This document shows, in pieces, positions 16,154 through 25,262 of a stretch of DNA of 35,055 nucleotides (position 1 is the stretch's first letter; every line of letters begins with the position of its first letter). A program made the position numbers and the translations under genes. The stretch is from Acetobacter sp. CAG:977 (GTDB taxonomy: Bacteria; Pseudomonadota; Alphaproteobacteria; CAAGCB01; CAG-977), in the NCBI GenBank assembly GCA_000434295.1, contig HF994934.1:97988-133042 (forward strand), given 5' to 3'. The notes beneath the pieces were generated by a model. The model saw nothing but the letters and a program-made list of their open reading frames with translations, was not told the DNA's origin and did no database searches.

Positions 16154-17401
16154 ATGAAAGAAATGATGCATTCTTTGGGGCGAAACGCGCGCGAAGCCGC
16201 CCGTTTTTTGGCAACGGCGTCTACGGAAGCGAAAAACAAAGCTTTAAAAGAAACCGCCCGTCTGATGCGCCAAGAAAGCAACGCTTTGCTTGAAGCCAAC
16301 AAAAAAGACATGGATGCGTTGCCCTCCGACACTTCGAAAGCCATGCGCGACCGTTTGCTGTTAACGCCCGAACGAATCGAAGCCATCGCCAAAGGTTTGG
16401 AAGACGTTGCGGCTTTACCCGATCCCGTCGGGCGCGTGTTGGCGTCTTGGGAACGGCCGAACGGGCTGAAAATTTCGCGCGTTGCAACGCCTTTGGGCGT
16501 CATCGGCGTAATTTACGAAAGCCGCCCCAACGTTACCGCGGATGCCGGAGCTTTATGTTTCAAATCGGGGAACGCCGTCATTTTGCGCGGCGGTTCGGAC
16601 AGTTTTCATTCTTCGGCAAAGATCACGGAAATCATGCATGAAGGGTTGCGTCTGGCGGGATTGCCCGAAACGTGCATTCAATCCGTCCCGACCGCCGATC
16701 GGGCGGCTGTCGGCGAAATGCTGAAGATGGACGAATACATCGACGTGATCGTCCCGCGCGGCGGAAAATCCCTAATTCAGCGCATTACGGAAGAAAGCCG
16801 CATTCCGCTGTTCAAACATCTGAACGGCATTTGCCATACATACATCCATTCGGCGGCCGATTTGAAAAAAGCCAAAGACATCGTTTTAAATGCAAAAATG
16901 CGCCGTACGGGAACGTGTAATTCTACGGAGACGCTTTTGGTTGACGAGGCTGTTTTGCATACGATTTTGCCCGAAGTTTTGGATACGTTAATTAAAGCGG
17001 GCTGCGAAATTCGCGGAGATGAAAAAGTTCAGGCTTTAGACAATCGCGTCGTACCTGCCGTTGAAGAAGACTGGGATACGGAATATTTGGATTCGATTTT
17101 GTCCGTAAAGTCCGTAAAAGACATTGATGAAGCCATTGCACACATTGCGGCGCACAGCTCGCACCACACGGAATCGATTATCACGGAAGACAAAAGCGCG
17201 GCGGAGCGTTTTTTAAACGAAGTCGACAGTGCCGTTGTAATGCATAACGCTTCGACGCAATTTTGCGACGGCGGGCAATTCGGTATGGGAGCCGAAATCG
17301 GCATAGCGACGGGTCGTCTGCATGCCAGAGGCCCCATCGGACTGGAACAATTGACCATATTTAAGTATCAGGTGCGCGGTGACGGTCAAATACGCCCGTA
17401 A
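16154..17401 (+). CDS. proA: Gamma-glutamyl phosphate reductase (proline biosynthesis)
   Basis: 415 residues, typical length. Landmarks are LGVIGVIYESRPNVTADA (114-131), the catalytic cysteine in MRRTGTCNSTET (Cys255), IPLFKHLNGICHTY, and FCDGGQFGMGAEIGIAT near the C-terminus. It reduces glutamyl-5-phosphate with NADPH to glutamate semialdehyde, which cyclises towards proline. It begins two bases after proB, and its last 23 bases overlap nadD. Confidence 0.97.
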   Translation: MKEMMHSLGRNAREAARFLATASTEAKNKALKETARLMRQESNALLEANKKDMDALPSDTSKAMRDRLLLTPERIEAIAKGLEDVAALPDPVGRVLASWERPNGLKISRVATPLGVIGVIYESRPNVTADAGALCFKSGNAVILRGGSDSFHSSAKITEIMHEGLRLAGLPETCIQSVPTADRAAVGEMLKMDEYIDVIVPRGGKSLIQRITEESRIPLFKHLNGICHTYIHSAADLKKAKDIVLNAKMRRTGTCNSTETLLVDEAVLHTILPEVLDTLIKAGCEIRGDEKVQALDNRVVPAVEEDWDTEYLDSILSVKSVKDIDEAIAHIAAHSSHHTESIITEDKSAAERFLNEVDSAVVMHNASTQFCDGGQFGMGAEIGIATGRLHARGPIGLEQLTIFKYQVRGDGQIRP

Positions 17402-17969
17402 GACGGTCGGATTATTGGGCGGATCTTTCAACCCCGCCCACGACGGCCACAGATACGTCAGCCTGCAGGCGCTAAAGCTGTTAAAGCTGGACGAAGTCTG
17501 GTGGCTGGTATCGCCTTTGAACCCTTTAAAAGAAGGGCGCAAGGACATGGCGTCGTACGAACGGCGTTTGGAATCGGCAAAAAACGTCGCGAATCACCCG
17601 AAAATTCTGGTCAGCGGCATTGAAACTCAGCTGCACACGCGCTACACGATCGACACGTTAAAGAAGCTGAAAGAGCTTTATCCCGACACGAATTTTGTCT
17701 GGCTGATGGGGGCGGACAATCTTGCCGATTTTCACAGGTGGAAAAGCTGGCGGGAAATAATGCATACGGTTCCCGTTGCAGTTTTTGCAAGAAATCATTA
17801 TGCTTTAAAAGCCCTTTACGGAAAGGCGGGGCGGACGTTTCGCCTTTATCGCACGGACAGCCGTTTTGCGTCGCGTTTAGCGCGGATGCGTCCTCCGGCA
17901 TGGGTGTTTTTGCCGATTCGCGAACATCCGGCGTCTTCGACGGCGATCCGTAATCAGGGTTTGTTTTAA
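17379..17969 (+). CDS. nadD: Nicotinate-nucleotide adenylyltransferase
   Basis: 196 residues from GTG 17379, overlapping the end of proA by 23 bases. The nucleotidyltransferase motif GLLGGSFNPAHDGHRYVSLQ carries the HxGH-type DGH, followed by WLVSPLNPLK, FVWLMGADNLADFHRWKSW and the C-terminal SSTAIR. It joins ATP and nicotinate mononucleotide to give deamido-NAD. The proA-nadD-rsfS-rlmH order is common in alphaproteobacteria. Confidence 0.95.
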   Translation: MTVKYARKTVGLLGGSFNPAHDGHRYVSLQALKLLKLDEVWWLVSPLNPLKEGRKDMASYERRLESAKNVANHPKILVSGIETQLHTRYTIDTLKKLKELYPDTNFVWLMGADNLADFHRWKSWREIMHTVPVAVFARNHYALKALYGKAGRTFRLYRTDSRFASRLARMRPPAWVFLPIREHPASSTAIRNQGLF

Positions 17970-17981
17970 CAGGAGAATAAA

Positions 17982-18497
17982 ATGCCCGCAGAAAAAAAAC
18001 CGGCCGAAAAAAAGACCGTTTCAAAAGTTGAAAAAAAAGTCGAAAAAGCGACCAAAAAAGAAATCAAAAAAACGGTAAAAAAGACCGTTAAAAAGATTTT
18101 AAAGGCTCAGGAAAAAAACGAAAAGCTTCTTAAAAAATCGGCAAAGCACAAAGAAAACGCCGCCGCGAAAAAAATGGTCGAACTGATAGAAAAGACTTTG
18201 TCCGCGGGAAAAGCCGAAGATATCGTCGTCATTGACCTGTCCGGGAAAACGGCTTTGGCGGATTATCTGGTTGTTGCGACGGGGCGTGCGCCGCGTCACG
18301 TAACGGCGTTGGGAGAACAGGTGCAGCTGCGCCTGAAAAAAACGGGCGTTCCCGCCGCCATTGAAGGAAACGACACCGGAGATTGGGTGATCGTTGATGC
18401 GGGTGACGTCATTGTTCACGTTTTCCATCCCGAAACGCGCGAACTTTATTGCATTGAAGAACTGTGGGGCGAAGAAACCCCGCGCAAAGCACGCTGA
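17982..18497 (+). CDS. rsfS: Ribosomal silencing factor RsfS with lysine-rich N-terminal extension
   Basis: 171 residues. Residues 63-165 are the RsfS/Iojap domain: KMVELIEKTLSAGKAEDIVV, DLSGKTALADYLVVATG, EGNDTGDWVIVDAGDVIVHV and FHPETRELYCIEELWG. RsfS binds L14 and blocks subunit joining when nutrients are low. The first 60 residues contain 23 lysines in short repeats of the type KKTVKK and are not part of the family domain, which is usually the whole protein of about 105-120 residues. The extension may add rRNA affinity. AGGAG precedes the annotated ATG. A shorter product from an internal ATG (near residue 65) would cut the domain, so the long form is preferred. Confidence 0.92.
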   Translation: MPAEKKPAEKKTVSKVEKKVEKATKKEIKKTVKKTVKKILKAQEKNEKLLKKSAKHKENAAAKKMVELIEKTLSAGKAEDIVVIDLSGKTALADYLVVATGRAPRHVTALGEQVQLRLKKTGVPAAIEGNDTGDWVIVDAGDVIVHVFHPETRELYCIEELWGEETPRKAR

Positions 18498-18955
18498 TGG
18501 AAATTATCATCGCTGCCATCGGCAAACAAAAACAAAGCCCCGAACTGGAGTTACTGACCAAATACGTCAAACAGACCCGTTGGAAAGTAACCGTTCGGGA
18601 ATTTGAAGACAAAAAGTCTTCCGGCGTCAAAGAACGAATGCAAAAAGAAGGCGAATTGTTGCTGTCGGCCGTTCCCGAAGGCGGCGTTATCATAGCTTTG
18701 GACGAACGCGGCAAACATCTGAGTTCGGAAGAATTCGCACACCGACTGGGGACTTGGCAGGACAACGGCATTCCCGCCGCGGCTTTTTTAATCGGCGGCG
18801 CGGACGGACATTCGCCGGAAGTCAGGCAAAAAGCGCATTTGTTGTTGGCATTCGGAAAAATGACGTGGCCGCATATGCTGGCCAGAGCCATGCTGGCAGA
18901 ACAGATCTATCGCGCCAAAACCATACTGGACGGGCACCCGTATCACAGAAGCTAA
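18497..18955 (+). CDS. rlmH: 23S rRNA pseudouridine-1915 N3-methyltransferase
   Basis: 152 residues from ATG 18497, sharing one base with the rsfS stop (TGATG). The N-terminus MEIIIAAIGK and the SPOUT-fold C-terminal part FLIGGADGHSPEVRQKAH, FGKMTWPHMLARAMLAEQIY and the terminal HPYHRS are diagnostic. It uses S-adenosylmethionine to methylate the pseudouridine in helix 69 of 23S rRNA. It usually neighbours rsfS. Confidence 0.97.
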   Translation: MEIIIAAIGKQKQSPELELLTKYVKQTRWKVTVREFEDKKSSGVKERMQKEGELLLSAVPEGGVIIALDERGKHLSSEEFAHRLGTWQDNGIPAAAFLIGGADGHSPEVRQKAHLLLAFGKMTWPHMLARAMLAEQIYRAKTILDGHPYHRS

Positions 18956-19033
18956 ACTAATGGCTATACAGCTTTTTGGCAAAGAAAAGAGTACTTTACG
19001 GAAAAGGTGCTTTTTATAAAATTCGAAACGCAA

Positions 19034-21067
19034 ATGAAATTCTTTTTCCTTTTTTCCGCTTTTATTTTTTTTCCTGTTTCCGCCTCTGCGATTAACAGCT
19101 ATGTCGACAGCGGCGATACCGCAGACGGCGGTGTCGTCAATCAGGTTGTCAATCAATACGTCTCGGGGACTTCACAAAATCAAACCGTCTACGGGAATCA
19201 ATACGTCCAATCCGGCGGCAATGCTTACAATACGTCGGTGTACGGGTCTCAAACCGTTCAAAGCGGCGGAAGTGCCTCGGGAACCGTTGTTCAGTCTTAC
19301 GGCATGGCTAACGTATCGGGACAAGCCGAAAACTTTACGGTAAAAAGCAGCGCGACAATGAACGTTAATTCGGGCGGCACGGCTTCTGCAACGAACGTAA
19401 CAGGCGGGACTTTGTACGTTTTAAGCGGCGGCAATGCCTCGGGGACCGTCCTTTCCGCCGGAAAAATGTACACCCGAAGCGGCGGCAGCGATACGGCAAC
19501 CGTCATTAACGGCGGTACTCAACAAGTCATCGCAGGAGGAACAAGCTTTGGAACAAAAATTTACGGCGGATCTCAACAAGTCTACGGTACTGCCGAAAAT
19601 ACCGTCCTGTACGGTGGCAGCCAAAGCATTATGCGCGGAGCGACTTTTTCTTCGGGAACGGTTGACGGCGGCAGTCTGACGGTTTATTCCTCATCCTCCG
19701 TCAACGGATTAACCGTTGATTCCGGAAACGTTCTGGCAAACAAATATGTGAAATTTTCAGGCACAACAACGCTTGCCGGAGGAAATGTCGACGCTTACGG
19801 CGGCGTCAGCTTTGAAACTCTTAAAATGAATAACGGAACGCTGTCCGTTATGCCGACAACCCTGACCGAAAGCATCAGCATCAACAATTTAAGCGGTACG
19901 GGAAATTTCTATTTAAACAGCGAAGTCGACGTCGGAAATACCGACAAGCTCGTCATCGGTTCTGCCAGCGGAACGTATAATATCGCCCTGATCGACTACA
20001 GCGCAACCGAAGTGTTTCCGCAAAATATCAGTCTGATCGAATTGGGGTCGGGAAACGCGGACTTTCATTTAATCGGCGGCGCCGCAGATATCGGAGCGTT
20101 CCGATATGATATGGAACGAAACGGCAATGAATGGGTCTTAAAAAGAACGCCGCTTTTTACGGATACTTCCATTATCGCAAAAAACACGTTCGTTTCCATT
20201 CAATCCGTTTTTTATGCTCATCAAAACAACTTGAATTCCCACATTCAGGATATCCGTTCTTCCAAACGCGCCGGGTTTTGGGCAAAAGGATTTCGCCGCA
20301 AAGTCAATTTTGATTTTTCGGACAACTCCAAAAGCAAAACAAACATTTGGGGCGGACAGATCGGTTTCGATTTCAGATTGCCTCAAAAAATATTCGATTA
20401 CATGGTCGTCGGCGCATATTGGGGACATTCCAACAGCCGTCAACGTTTCGACCGCGACGGAATGGCAGATGCCGATACGAACAGCGTCGGTTTGTACACA
20501 ACCATGCATATTGCCGACGGATTCTTTGTCAATGCGGACGTCGCGTATTACCGTCACAGCCAAAACCTGACCAGCTATCTGCCCATGGGGATGGAAGTTC
20601 TGGGACATTACAAAACAAACGGATGGAGCGCCGCCGTTCAAACGGGAAAACGCTTCCTTCTTAAAAACGCATGGTTCGTCGAACCCGAATTAAAACTGAC
20701 TTATATGAAACTGAACAGCATCCGTTACAGAACGACAATGAATACTCTTGTGTACGGGAGAAATGCCGATTCTTTTATGGGGAAAGCCGGCGTAACGGGC
20801 GGGCGAAACATGTCGGACATTTTGGGAATACAGTCCGAGGCTTTTGTCAATTTAGGCATTTTGCGGGAATTTACAAATCACGGCAAAGTCCGCGTCGCCG
20901 ATTACGACTTTAAAGAAGACCTGTCAGACACCCTTTATGAAACGGGTTTCGGATTTAACGCCTTCTTTAACGAAAAAGTCGGCATTTATGCAAACTTTGC
21001 CGCCTTTTTCGGCGATCGCGTTTCCGTTCCCGTCAGTACGGTGCTGGGAATCCAAATGTCTTGGTAG
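19034..21067 (+). CDS. AIDA-type autotransporter (type V secretion)
   Basis: 677 residues from ATG 19034, the start that gives the best signal peptide (MKFFFLFSAFIFFPVSASA, cleavage after Ala19). An upstream GTG at 19007 adds nine residues and is the alternative. Residues about 26-217 are eleven imperfect 16-18-residue repeats with SGG/AGG at each start, typical of AIDA-type beta-helix passengers. A linker then leads to a C-terminal beta-barrel of about 266 residues (from RAGFWAKG at 412), ending in MSW with an aromatic last residue, as expected for outer-membrane insertion by BAM. No protease or lipase domain is apparent, so the passenger is probably an adhesin or surface spacer. It sits between housekeeping genes with no obvious strong promoter. 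Confidence 0.85.
   Translation: MKFFFLFSAFIFFPVSASAINSYVDSGDTADGGVVNQVVNQYVSGTSQNQTVYGNQYVQSGGNAYNTSVYGSQTVQSGGSASGTVVQSYGMANVSGQAENFTVKSSATMNVNSGGTASATNVTGGTLYVLSGGNASGTVLSAGKMYTRSGGSDTATVINGGTQQVIAGGTSFGTKIYGGSQQVYGTAENTVLYGGSQSIMRGATFSSGTVDGGSLTVYSSSSVNGLTVDSGNVLANKYVKFSGTTTLAGGNVDAYGGVSFETLKMNNGTLSVMPTTLTESISINNLSGTGNFYLNSEVDVGNTDKLVIGSASGTYNIALIDYSATEVFPQNISLIELGSGNADFHLIGGAADIGAFRYDMERNGNEWVLKRTPLFTDTSIIAKNTFVSIQSVFYAHQNNLNSHIQDIRSSKRAGFWAKGFRRKVNFDFSDNSKSKTNIWGGQIGFDFRLPQKIFDYMVVGAYWGHSNSRQRFDRDGMADADTNSVGLYTTMHIADGFFVNADVAYYRHSQNLTSYLPMGMEVLGHYKTNGWSAAVQTGKRFLLKNAWFVEPELKLTYMKLNSIRYRTTMNTLVYGRNADSFMGKAGVTGGRNMSDILGIQSEAFVNLGILREFTNHGKVRVADYDFKEDLSDTLYETGFGFNAFFNEKVGIYANFAAFFGDRVSVPVSTVLGIQMSW
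19109..19684 (+). repeat. Eleven-unit repeat inside the autotransporter passenger
   Basis: The translated units are 16-18 residues long with consensus close to SGGxAxxTxVxxGGxxxV. Examples are SGGTASATNVTGGTLYVL and SGGNASGTVLSAGKMYTR. DNA identity between units is low, so this is an old protein-level repeat rather than a recent tandem duplication. Confidence 0.85.
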
Positions 21068-21152
21068 GAAACGACCGATTTTATAGTGTTATCCCGAAAC
21101 TTTTTGTATTATATTCCCCTCATCGTCAGACGTTTTTTTTGGGAGATCTACC

Positions 21153-22700
21153 GTGACTGAAGAAACCAAAAGACCCCGCCCCGTTATGCTTTGCATCTTG
21201 GACGGCTGGGGACACCGCGAAAAAAAAGAATATAACGCCATCGAAACCGGAAATACCCCGAATTGGCATGAATTGGTCAAAACATGCCCGAATACTTTGA
21301 TTGCCACGTCGGGTTTGGATGTCGGATTACCCGCAGGACAAATGGGGAATTCCGAAGTCGGACACATGAATATCGGCGCCGGCCGCGTCGTCATGCAGGA
21401 TTTGCCCAAAATCGACGAAGCCGTCAAAGACGGATCTCTGGCTAAACGCCCGGCCGTGGTAAATCTGATTGACGCTTTGAAAAAAAGCGGCGGAACCTGC
21501 CACTTGATGGGATTAATGTCTCCGGGCGGCGTGCATTCTCACATGAACCATATCATCGCTTTGGCAAAAATCGTCAGCAATGCCGGCATTCCCGTTGCCG
21601 TTCATGCTTTTTTGGACGGACGCGACGTTCCGCCCGATTCTGCGCTGGGGTATGTCAAAGAATTTGAAAATGTCGTCAAAGGCTTGAACAATGTCAAAAT
21701 TGCCACCGTTTCGGGACGCTATTACGCCATGGATCGCGATAACCGTTGGGAACGCATTACTTTGGCTTATAACGCGATAATGCTGGGCGAAGGCGAAAAA
21801 GCTCAAAGCGCCGAAGACGCCATTAACGCTTCATATGCGAAAAAGGTCTTTGACGAATTCGTCGTTCCCGCCGTAATCGGCGATTATAAAGGAATGAAGG
21901 ACGGAGACGCCGTTTTGTTTGCCAACTTCCGCTCCGATCGCGCCAGAGAAATCATGTATGCTTTGGCAGACGCTTCGTTTGACAAGTTTGAACGTCCGAA
22001 AACCGTAAAATTTGCCGCCGTTGTCGGCATGACGGAATATTCGGTTGACCACAACCGCTTTGTAACGCCGATTTTCCCGCCCGAACAGCTGTCCAACATT
22101 TTCGGCGAAGTCGTTTCAAAAGCCGGCATGACTCAGCTGCGCATTGCGGAAACGGAAAAATATGCTCACGTTACGTTTTTCTTTAACGGCGGCGAAGAAC
22201 GTTTGTTCAAAGGCGAAGAACGCATTTTGATTCCCAGCCCGAAAGTCGCCACCTACGACTTAAAACCCGAAATGTCGGCTTTTGAAGTCTGCGATGCCTT
22301 GGTGAACGCCATCGATTCGGGCAAATTCGACACGATTATCGTGAACTTTGCCAACGGGGACATGGTCGGACACACGGGTATCATGGAAGCCGCCGTCAAA
22401 GCAACCGAAGCCGTCGATAAATGCTTGGGACGTCTGGAAGACGCCATTAAGCGCGCCGGCGGGGTCATGCTGGTTACGGCGGATCACGGAAATTGCGAAT
22501 TGATGATGGACGAAACGACGCATGCGCCTTATACGGCTCATACGACGTTCCCGGTGCCCGTCGTGCTGTTCAACGGTCCGAAAGGCGTTAAATTGCGCGA
22601 CGGCGGCAGATTGGCGGATTTGGCTCCGACGTTGTTGGAATTGCTGAAACTGCCGCAGCCCGCAGAAATGACGGGAAAATCTTTGCTGGTTCACGGCTAA
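21153..22700 (+). CDS. gpmI: 2,3-bisphosphoglycerate-independent phosphoglycerate mutase
   Basis: 515 residues, standard length, from GTG 21153 with GGGAGA upstream. The alkaline-phosphatase-like metal site includes LCILDGWG (Asp17) and the phosphoserine nucleophile Ser67 in MGNSEVGHMNIGAGRV. Later motifs are HSHMNHI, FLDGRDVPPDSA, NFRSDRARE, NFANGDMVGHTG and VTADHGNCE. It interconverts 3- and 2-phosphoglycerate using two Mn ions. It precedes the envC-ctpA genes, a common alphaproteobacterial order. Confidence 0.97.
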   Translation: MTEETKRPRPVMLCILDGWGHREKKEYNAIETGNTPNWHELVKTCPNTLIATSGLDVGLPAGQMGNSEVGHMNIGAGRVVMQDLPKIDEAVKDGSLAKRPAVVNLIDALKKSGGTCHLMGLMSPGGVHSHMNHIIALAKIVSNAGIPVAVHAFLDGRDVPPDSALGYVKEFENVVKGLNNVKIATVSGRYYAMDRDNRWERITLAYNAIMLGEGEKAQSAEDAINASYAKKVFDEFVVPAVIGDYKGMKDGDAVLFANFRSDRAREIMYALADASFDKFERPKTVKFAAVVGMTEYSVDHNRFVTPIFPPEQLSNIFGEVVSKAGMTQLRIAETEKYAHVTFFFNGGEERLFKGEERILIPSPKVATYDLKPEMSAFEVCDALVNAIDSGKFDTIIVNFANGDMVGHTGIMEAAVKATEAVDKCLGRLEDAIKRAGGVMLVTADHGNCELMMDETTHAPYTAHTTFPVPVVLFNGPKGVKLRDGGRLADLAPTLLELLKLPQPAEMTGKSLLVHG

Positions 22701-22713
22701 GGTTCGCTGCGCA

Positions 22714-23886
22714 ATGGGATTTAAAAAGACGGCGGCGCTGTTTTGCCTTGTTTTCATAACGGGGCAGGCGTTGCCGTCTTTTTCTTTTGCGGCAATTGAC
22801 AGTTCCGTTGAAGCAAAATCCGAGCTTTCAAAAGTAACCCGACAAATTCGCGCAGCCGAATCGGAACACAAAAAATTGCGCGAAAAAGCCAGAGCCGTTC
22901 AAAAAGAAATCTTGGACGTCCGGCGCAAAATGGTTTCCGCCGCCAGCTCTATTCAGGAACAGGAAGAAAGCTTGGGACGTTTGGAAGAAAAGCTTAAAGA
23001 ATTTGAAGACCAACAGGCTTTCATGAAAAACCGTTTGGAAGTCAGAAAAATGCAACGCGTCAAAGTTCTGGCAGCTTTGCAAAATCTGGCGTGGAAACCG
23101 ACGGAAGCCTTGCTGGCTCAGCCGCTTGAACCTCAAGACACTTTAAGAAGCGCCCTCTTATTGCGCGAAGCCGTTCCCCGCTTGGAATATTCCACGGAAG
23201 GCCTGCGCAAAGATTTAACCAAAATCGCCAGCCTGACAACCGCCATCCGCGCTCAATACGCTCAAATCAAAACCATGGCGAAACGTTTGGAATCCAAACG
23301 GCGCAACATGAACGCCCTGATTCAAAAGAAAACAAAGCTTCAAAGCACGTTTGCCAGCGAAAGCACCAGAGCCAAGGAAAAAGCATCTTCTCTGGCCAGA
23401 CAAGCCAGCGACTTGAAAGATTTGCTGGCACGCTTGGACGCCGAAAGCGCCAGACAAAGAAAATTACATAACACGATGGGCATTCCGACGGGGGCTTTTA
23501 TGGCGGCACGGGGAAACATTCCTTTTCCGGTCAAAGGAAATATCATAAAAAAATTCGGCGAAATGACCGACAGCGGCTTGAGCTCCAAAGGCATTACCAT
23601 CAAAACCCGCCCGAACGCCCAAGTCATTTCTCCTTACGACGGAACGGTTTTATTCGCAGGCCCCTTCCGCGGATACGGAGAATTGCTGATTATCGAACAC
23701 GGCGACGGCTATCATACTTTGCTGGCGGGCATCGGACGGCTGGACACTTCGGTCGGACAATCGCTGTTGGCAGGCGAACCCGTCGGAATAATGGTGGCGG
23801 ATTCCAATCCGTCGTTATATATTGAAATACGAAAGAACGGACAACCCGTTAACCCATCAACATGGTTGACGAATAAAAAAGGATGA
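22714..23886 (+). CDS. envC: EnvC-like murein hydrolase activator (degenerate M23 domain)
   Basis: 390 residues with a signal peptide (about 1-26), coiled coils from about 30 to 255 (VTRQIRAAESEHKKLREKAR and following) and a C-terminal LytM/M23 domain from about 275. The zinc ligands are not all present: the usual HxxxD position reads SSKGITI and the usual HxH position reads TLLAGIG. This matches EnvC, whose LytM domain is inactive and instead switches on amidases that split daughter-cell peptidoglycan. The coiled coil would contact FtsEX. The start lies 13 bases after gpmI and the next gene begins six bases downstream, so the genes are probably co-transcribed. Confidence 0.88.
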   Translation: MGFKKTAALFCLVFITGQALPSFSFAAIDSSVEAKSELSKVTRQIRAAESEHKKLREKARAVQKEILDVRRKMVSAASSIQEQEESLGRLEEKLKEFEDQQAFMKNRLEVRKMQRVKVLAALQNLAWKPTEALLAQPLEPQDTLRSALLLREAVPRLEYSTEGLRKDLTKIASLTTAIRAQYAQIKTMAKRLESKRRNMNALIQKKTKLQSTFASESTRAKEKASSLARQASDLKDLLARLDAESARQRKLHNTMGIPTGAFMAARGNIPFPVKGNIIKKFGEMTDSGLSSKGITIKTRPNAQVISPYDGTVLFAGPFRGYGELLIIEHGDGYHTLLAGIGRLDTSVGQSLLAGEPVGIMVADSNPSLYIEIRKNGQPVNPSTWLTNKKG

Positions 23887-23892
23887 CGAAGG

Positions 23893-25242
23893 ATGAAACG
23901 CTTCGGTTTGCAGATTTTACTGGTTTTAAGTTTTGTTTTCTTTGCGCTTCCCGTTGAAGCCAAAAAAGAAAAAAAAGACGAGGCTCCCAAAGCTTCCGTT
24001 TATCATTACCTGAACATTTTCAGCGAAACGTTTAAACGCGCGAAAACCGATTACGTTGAAGAAGTCCCTGATCAAAAACTGATCGAATACGCCATTAACG
24101 GAATGTTGTCTTCGTTGGATCCGCATTCCTCCTACCTGAACGAAGAAATGTTCAAAGAAATGCAGGAACAAACCAAAGGCGAATTCGGCGGTTTGGGTAT
24201 AGAAGTCACCATGGACAACGGTTGGATCAAAGTCATTTCTCCGATTGACGATACGCCGGCATACAAAGCGGGCATCAAAGCGGGCGATTATATTACGCAC
24301 ATTGACGGCACGGCCGTTTTGGGGCAAACCCTGACGGAAGCCGTTGACAAAATGCGCGGTCCCGTAAAAACAAAAGTTAAACTGACCATTCGTCGCAAAG
24401 GACAGGATGCTTTTGACGTCACGCTGGAACGCGCCGTTGTTAAAATCCGTTCCGTCCGTTCCGAAGACAAAGGCAATGTCGGCTATATCCGTATTTCTTC
24501 GTTCAGCGAAACGACGACGGACGACGTTAAAAAAGCCGTTGAAAAAGCCCAAAAAGAACATAAAGACAATTTAGCCGGCTTTGTTTTGGATTTGCGTAAC
24601 AATCCGGGCGGTCTTTTGGATCAGGCCGTTTCCGTTACGGACTTGTTTTTAGACGAAGGGGAAATCGTTTCCACGCGCCCCCGCCGCCCCGAAGAAATTC
24701 AAAGATACAGTGCGACAAAAGGCGATATCATCAAAGACATCCCCATCGTTGTTTTAATTAACGAAGGTTCGGCTTCGGCAGCCGAAATCGTTGCCGGCGC
24801 TTTGCAAGACCATAAACGCGCCGTCGTTGTCGGCACGCGTTCGTTCGGCAAAGGATCCGTTCAAACCGTTATTCCTGTCAGCTCGGGCATCGGCGCGATC
24901 CGCCTGACGACAGCCCGTTATTATACGCCTTCGGGACGCTCGATTCAGGCAAAGGGCATTGAACCCGACATCGTCATTCCGCCGGCTCACGTCGAATATT
25001 ACGCGGGACGCTTTGACGATTTTGCGGAAGCTTCTTTGCCTAACGCGCTGGCAAAGCAGGACGAAGACAAAAAAGACGCCGCAAAGAACAAGGATAAAAA
25101 AGATAAAAAGCCTGCCAAAGGCAAAAAAGAAAAAGAACCCGATCCTTTTGACGAGAAAAAAGAGGAAAAGAAAATAGAAGACTATCAGCTTGACCGAGCG
25201 ATTGACATCGTTCGCGCGATGGGAATCTACAATTCCAAATAA
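23893..25242 (+). CDS. ctpA: Periplasmic C-terminal processing protease (S41 family)
   Basis: 449 residues with a signal peptide (1-23). The PDZ domain (about 97-180) contains GGLGIEVTMDNGWIKVISPI and AYKAGIKAGDYITHIDG. The S41 catalytic core has LDLRNNPGGLL (232-242), Ser295 in NEGSASAAEI and Lys320 in FGKGS, the Ser/Lys dyad spaced by 25 residues. The C-terminal tail is lysine-rich (about 380-430). It trims or degrades envelope proteins from their C-termini. It follows envC by six bases. Confidence 0.95.
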   Translation: MKRFGLQILLVLSFVFFALPVEAKKEKKDEAPKASVYHYLNIFSETFKRAKTDYVEEVPDQKLIEYAINGMLSSLDPHSSYLNEEMFKEMQEQTKGEFGGLGIEVTMDNGWIKVISPIDDTPAYKAGIKAGDYITHIDGTAVLGQTLTEAVDKMRGPVKTKVKLTIRRKGQDAFDVTLERAVVKIRSVRSEDKGNVGYIRISSFSETTTDDVKKAVEKAQKEHKDNLAGFVLDLRNNPGGLLDQAVSVTDLFLDEGEIVSTRPRRPEEIQRYSATKGDIIKDIPIVVLINEGSASAAEIVAGALQDHKRAVVVGTRSFGKGSVQTVIPVSSGIGAIRLTTARYYTPSGRSIQAKGIEPDIVIPPAHVEYYAGRFDDFAEASLPNALAKQDEDKKDAAKNKDKKDKKPAKGKKEKEPDPFDEKKEEKKIEDYQLDRAIDIVRAMGIYNSK

Positions 25243-25262
25243 CCGTTAAAACAGGAAATATT

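Noticed and set aside
19109..19684. Periodic repeats considered as a CRISPR array
   Set aside because: Units are about 50-54 bases, in frame, imperfect at DNA level and translate to AIDA-type repeats; there are no identical repeats with unique spacers.
22260..22871. Minus-strand 203-residue frame spanning the gpmI/envC junction
   Set aside because: It is antisense to conserved gpmI motifs (VTADHGNCE) and to the envC signal peptide.
23926..24561. Minus-strand 211-residue frame
   Set aside because: It is antisense to the S41 protease, whose PDZ and catalytic motifs are intact on the plus strand.
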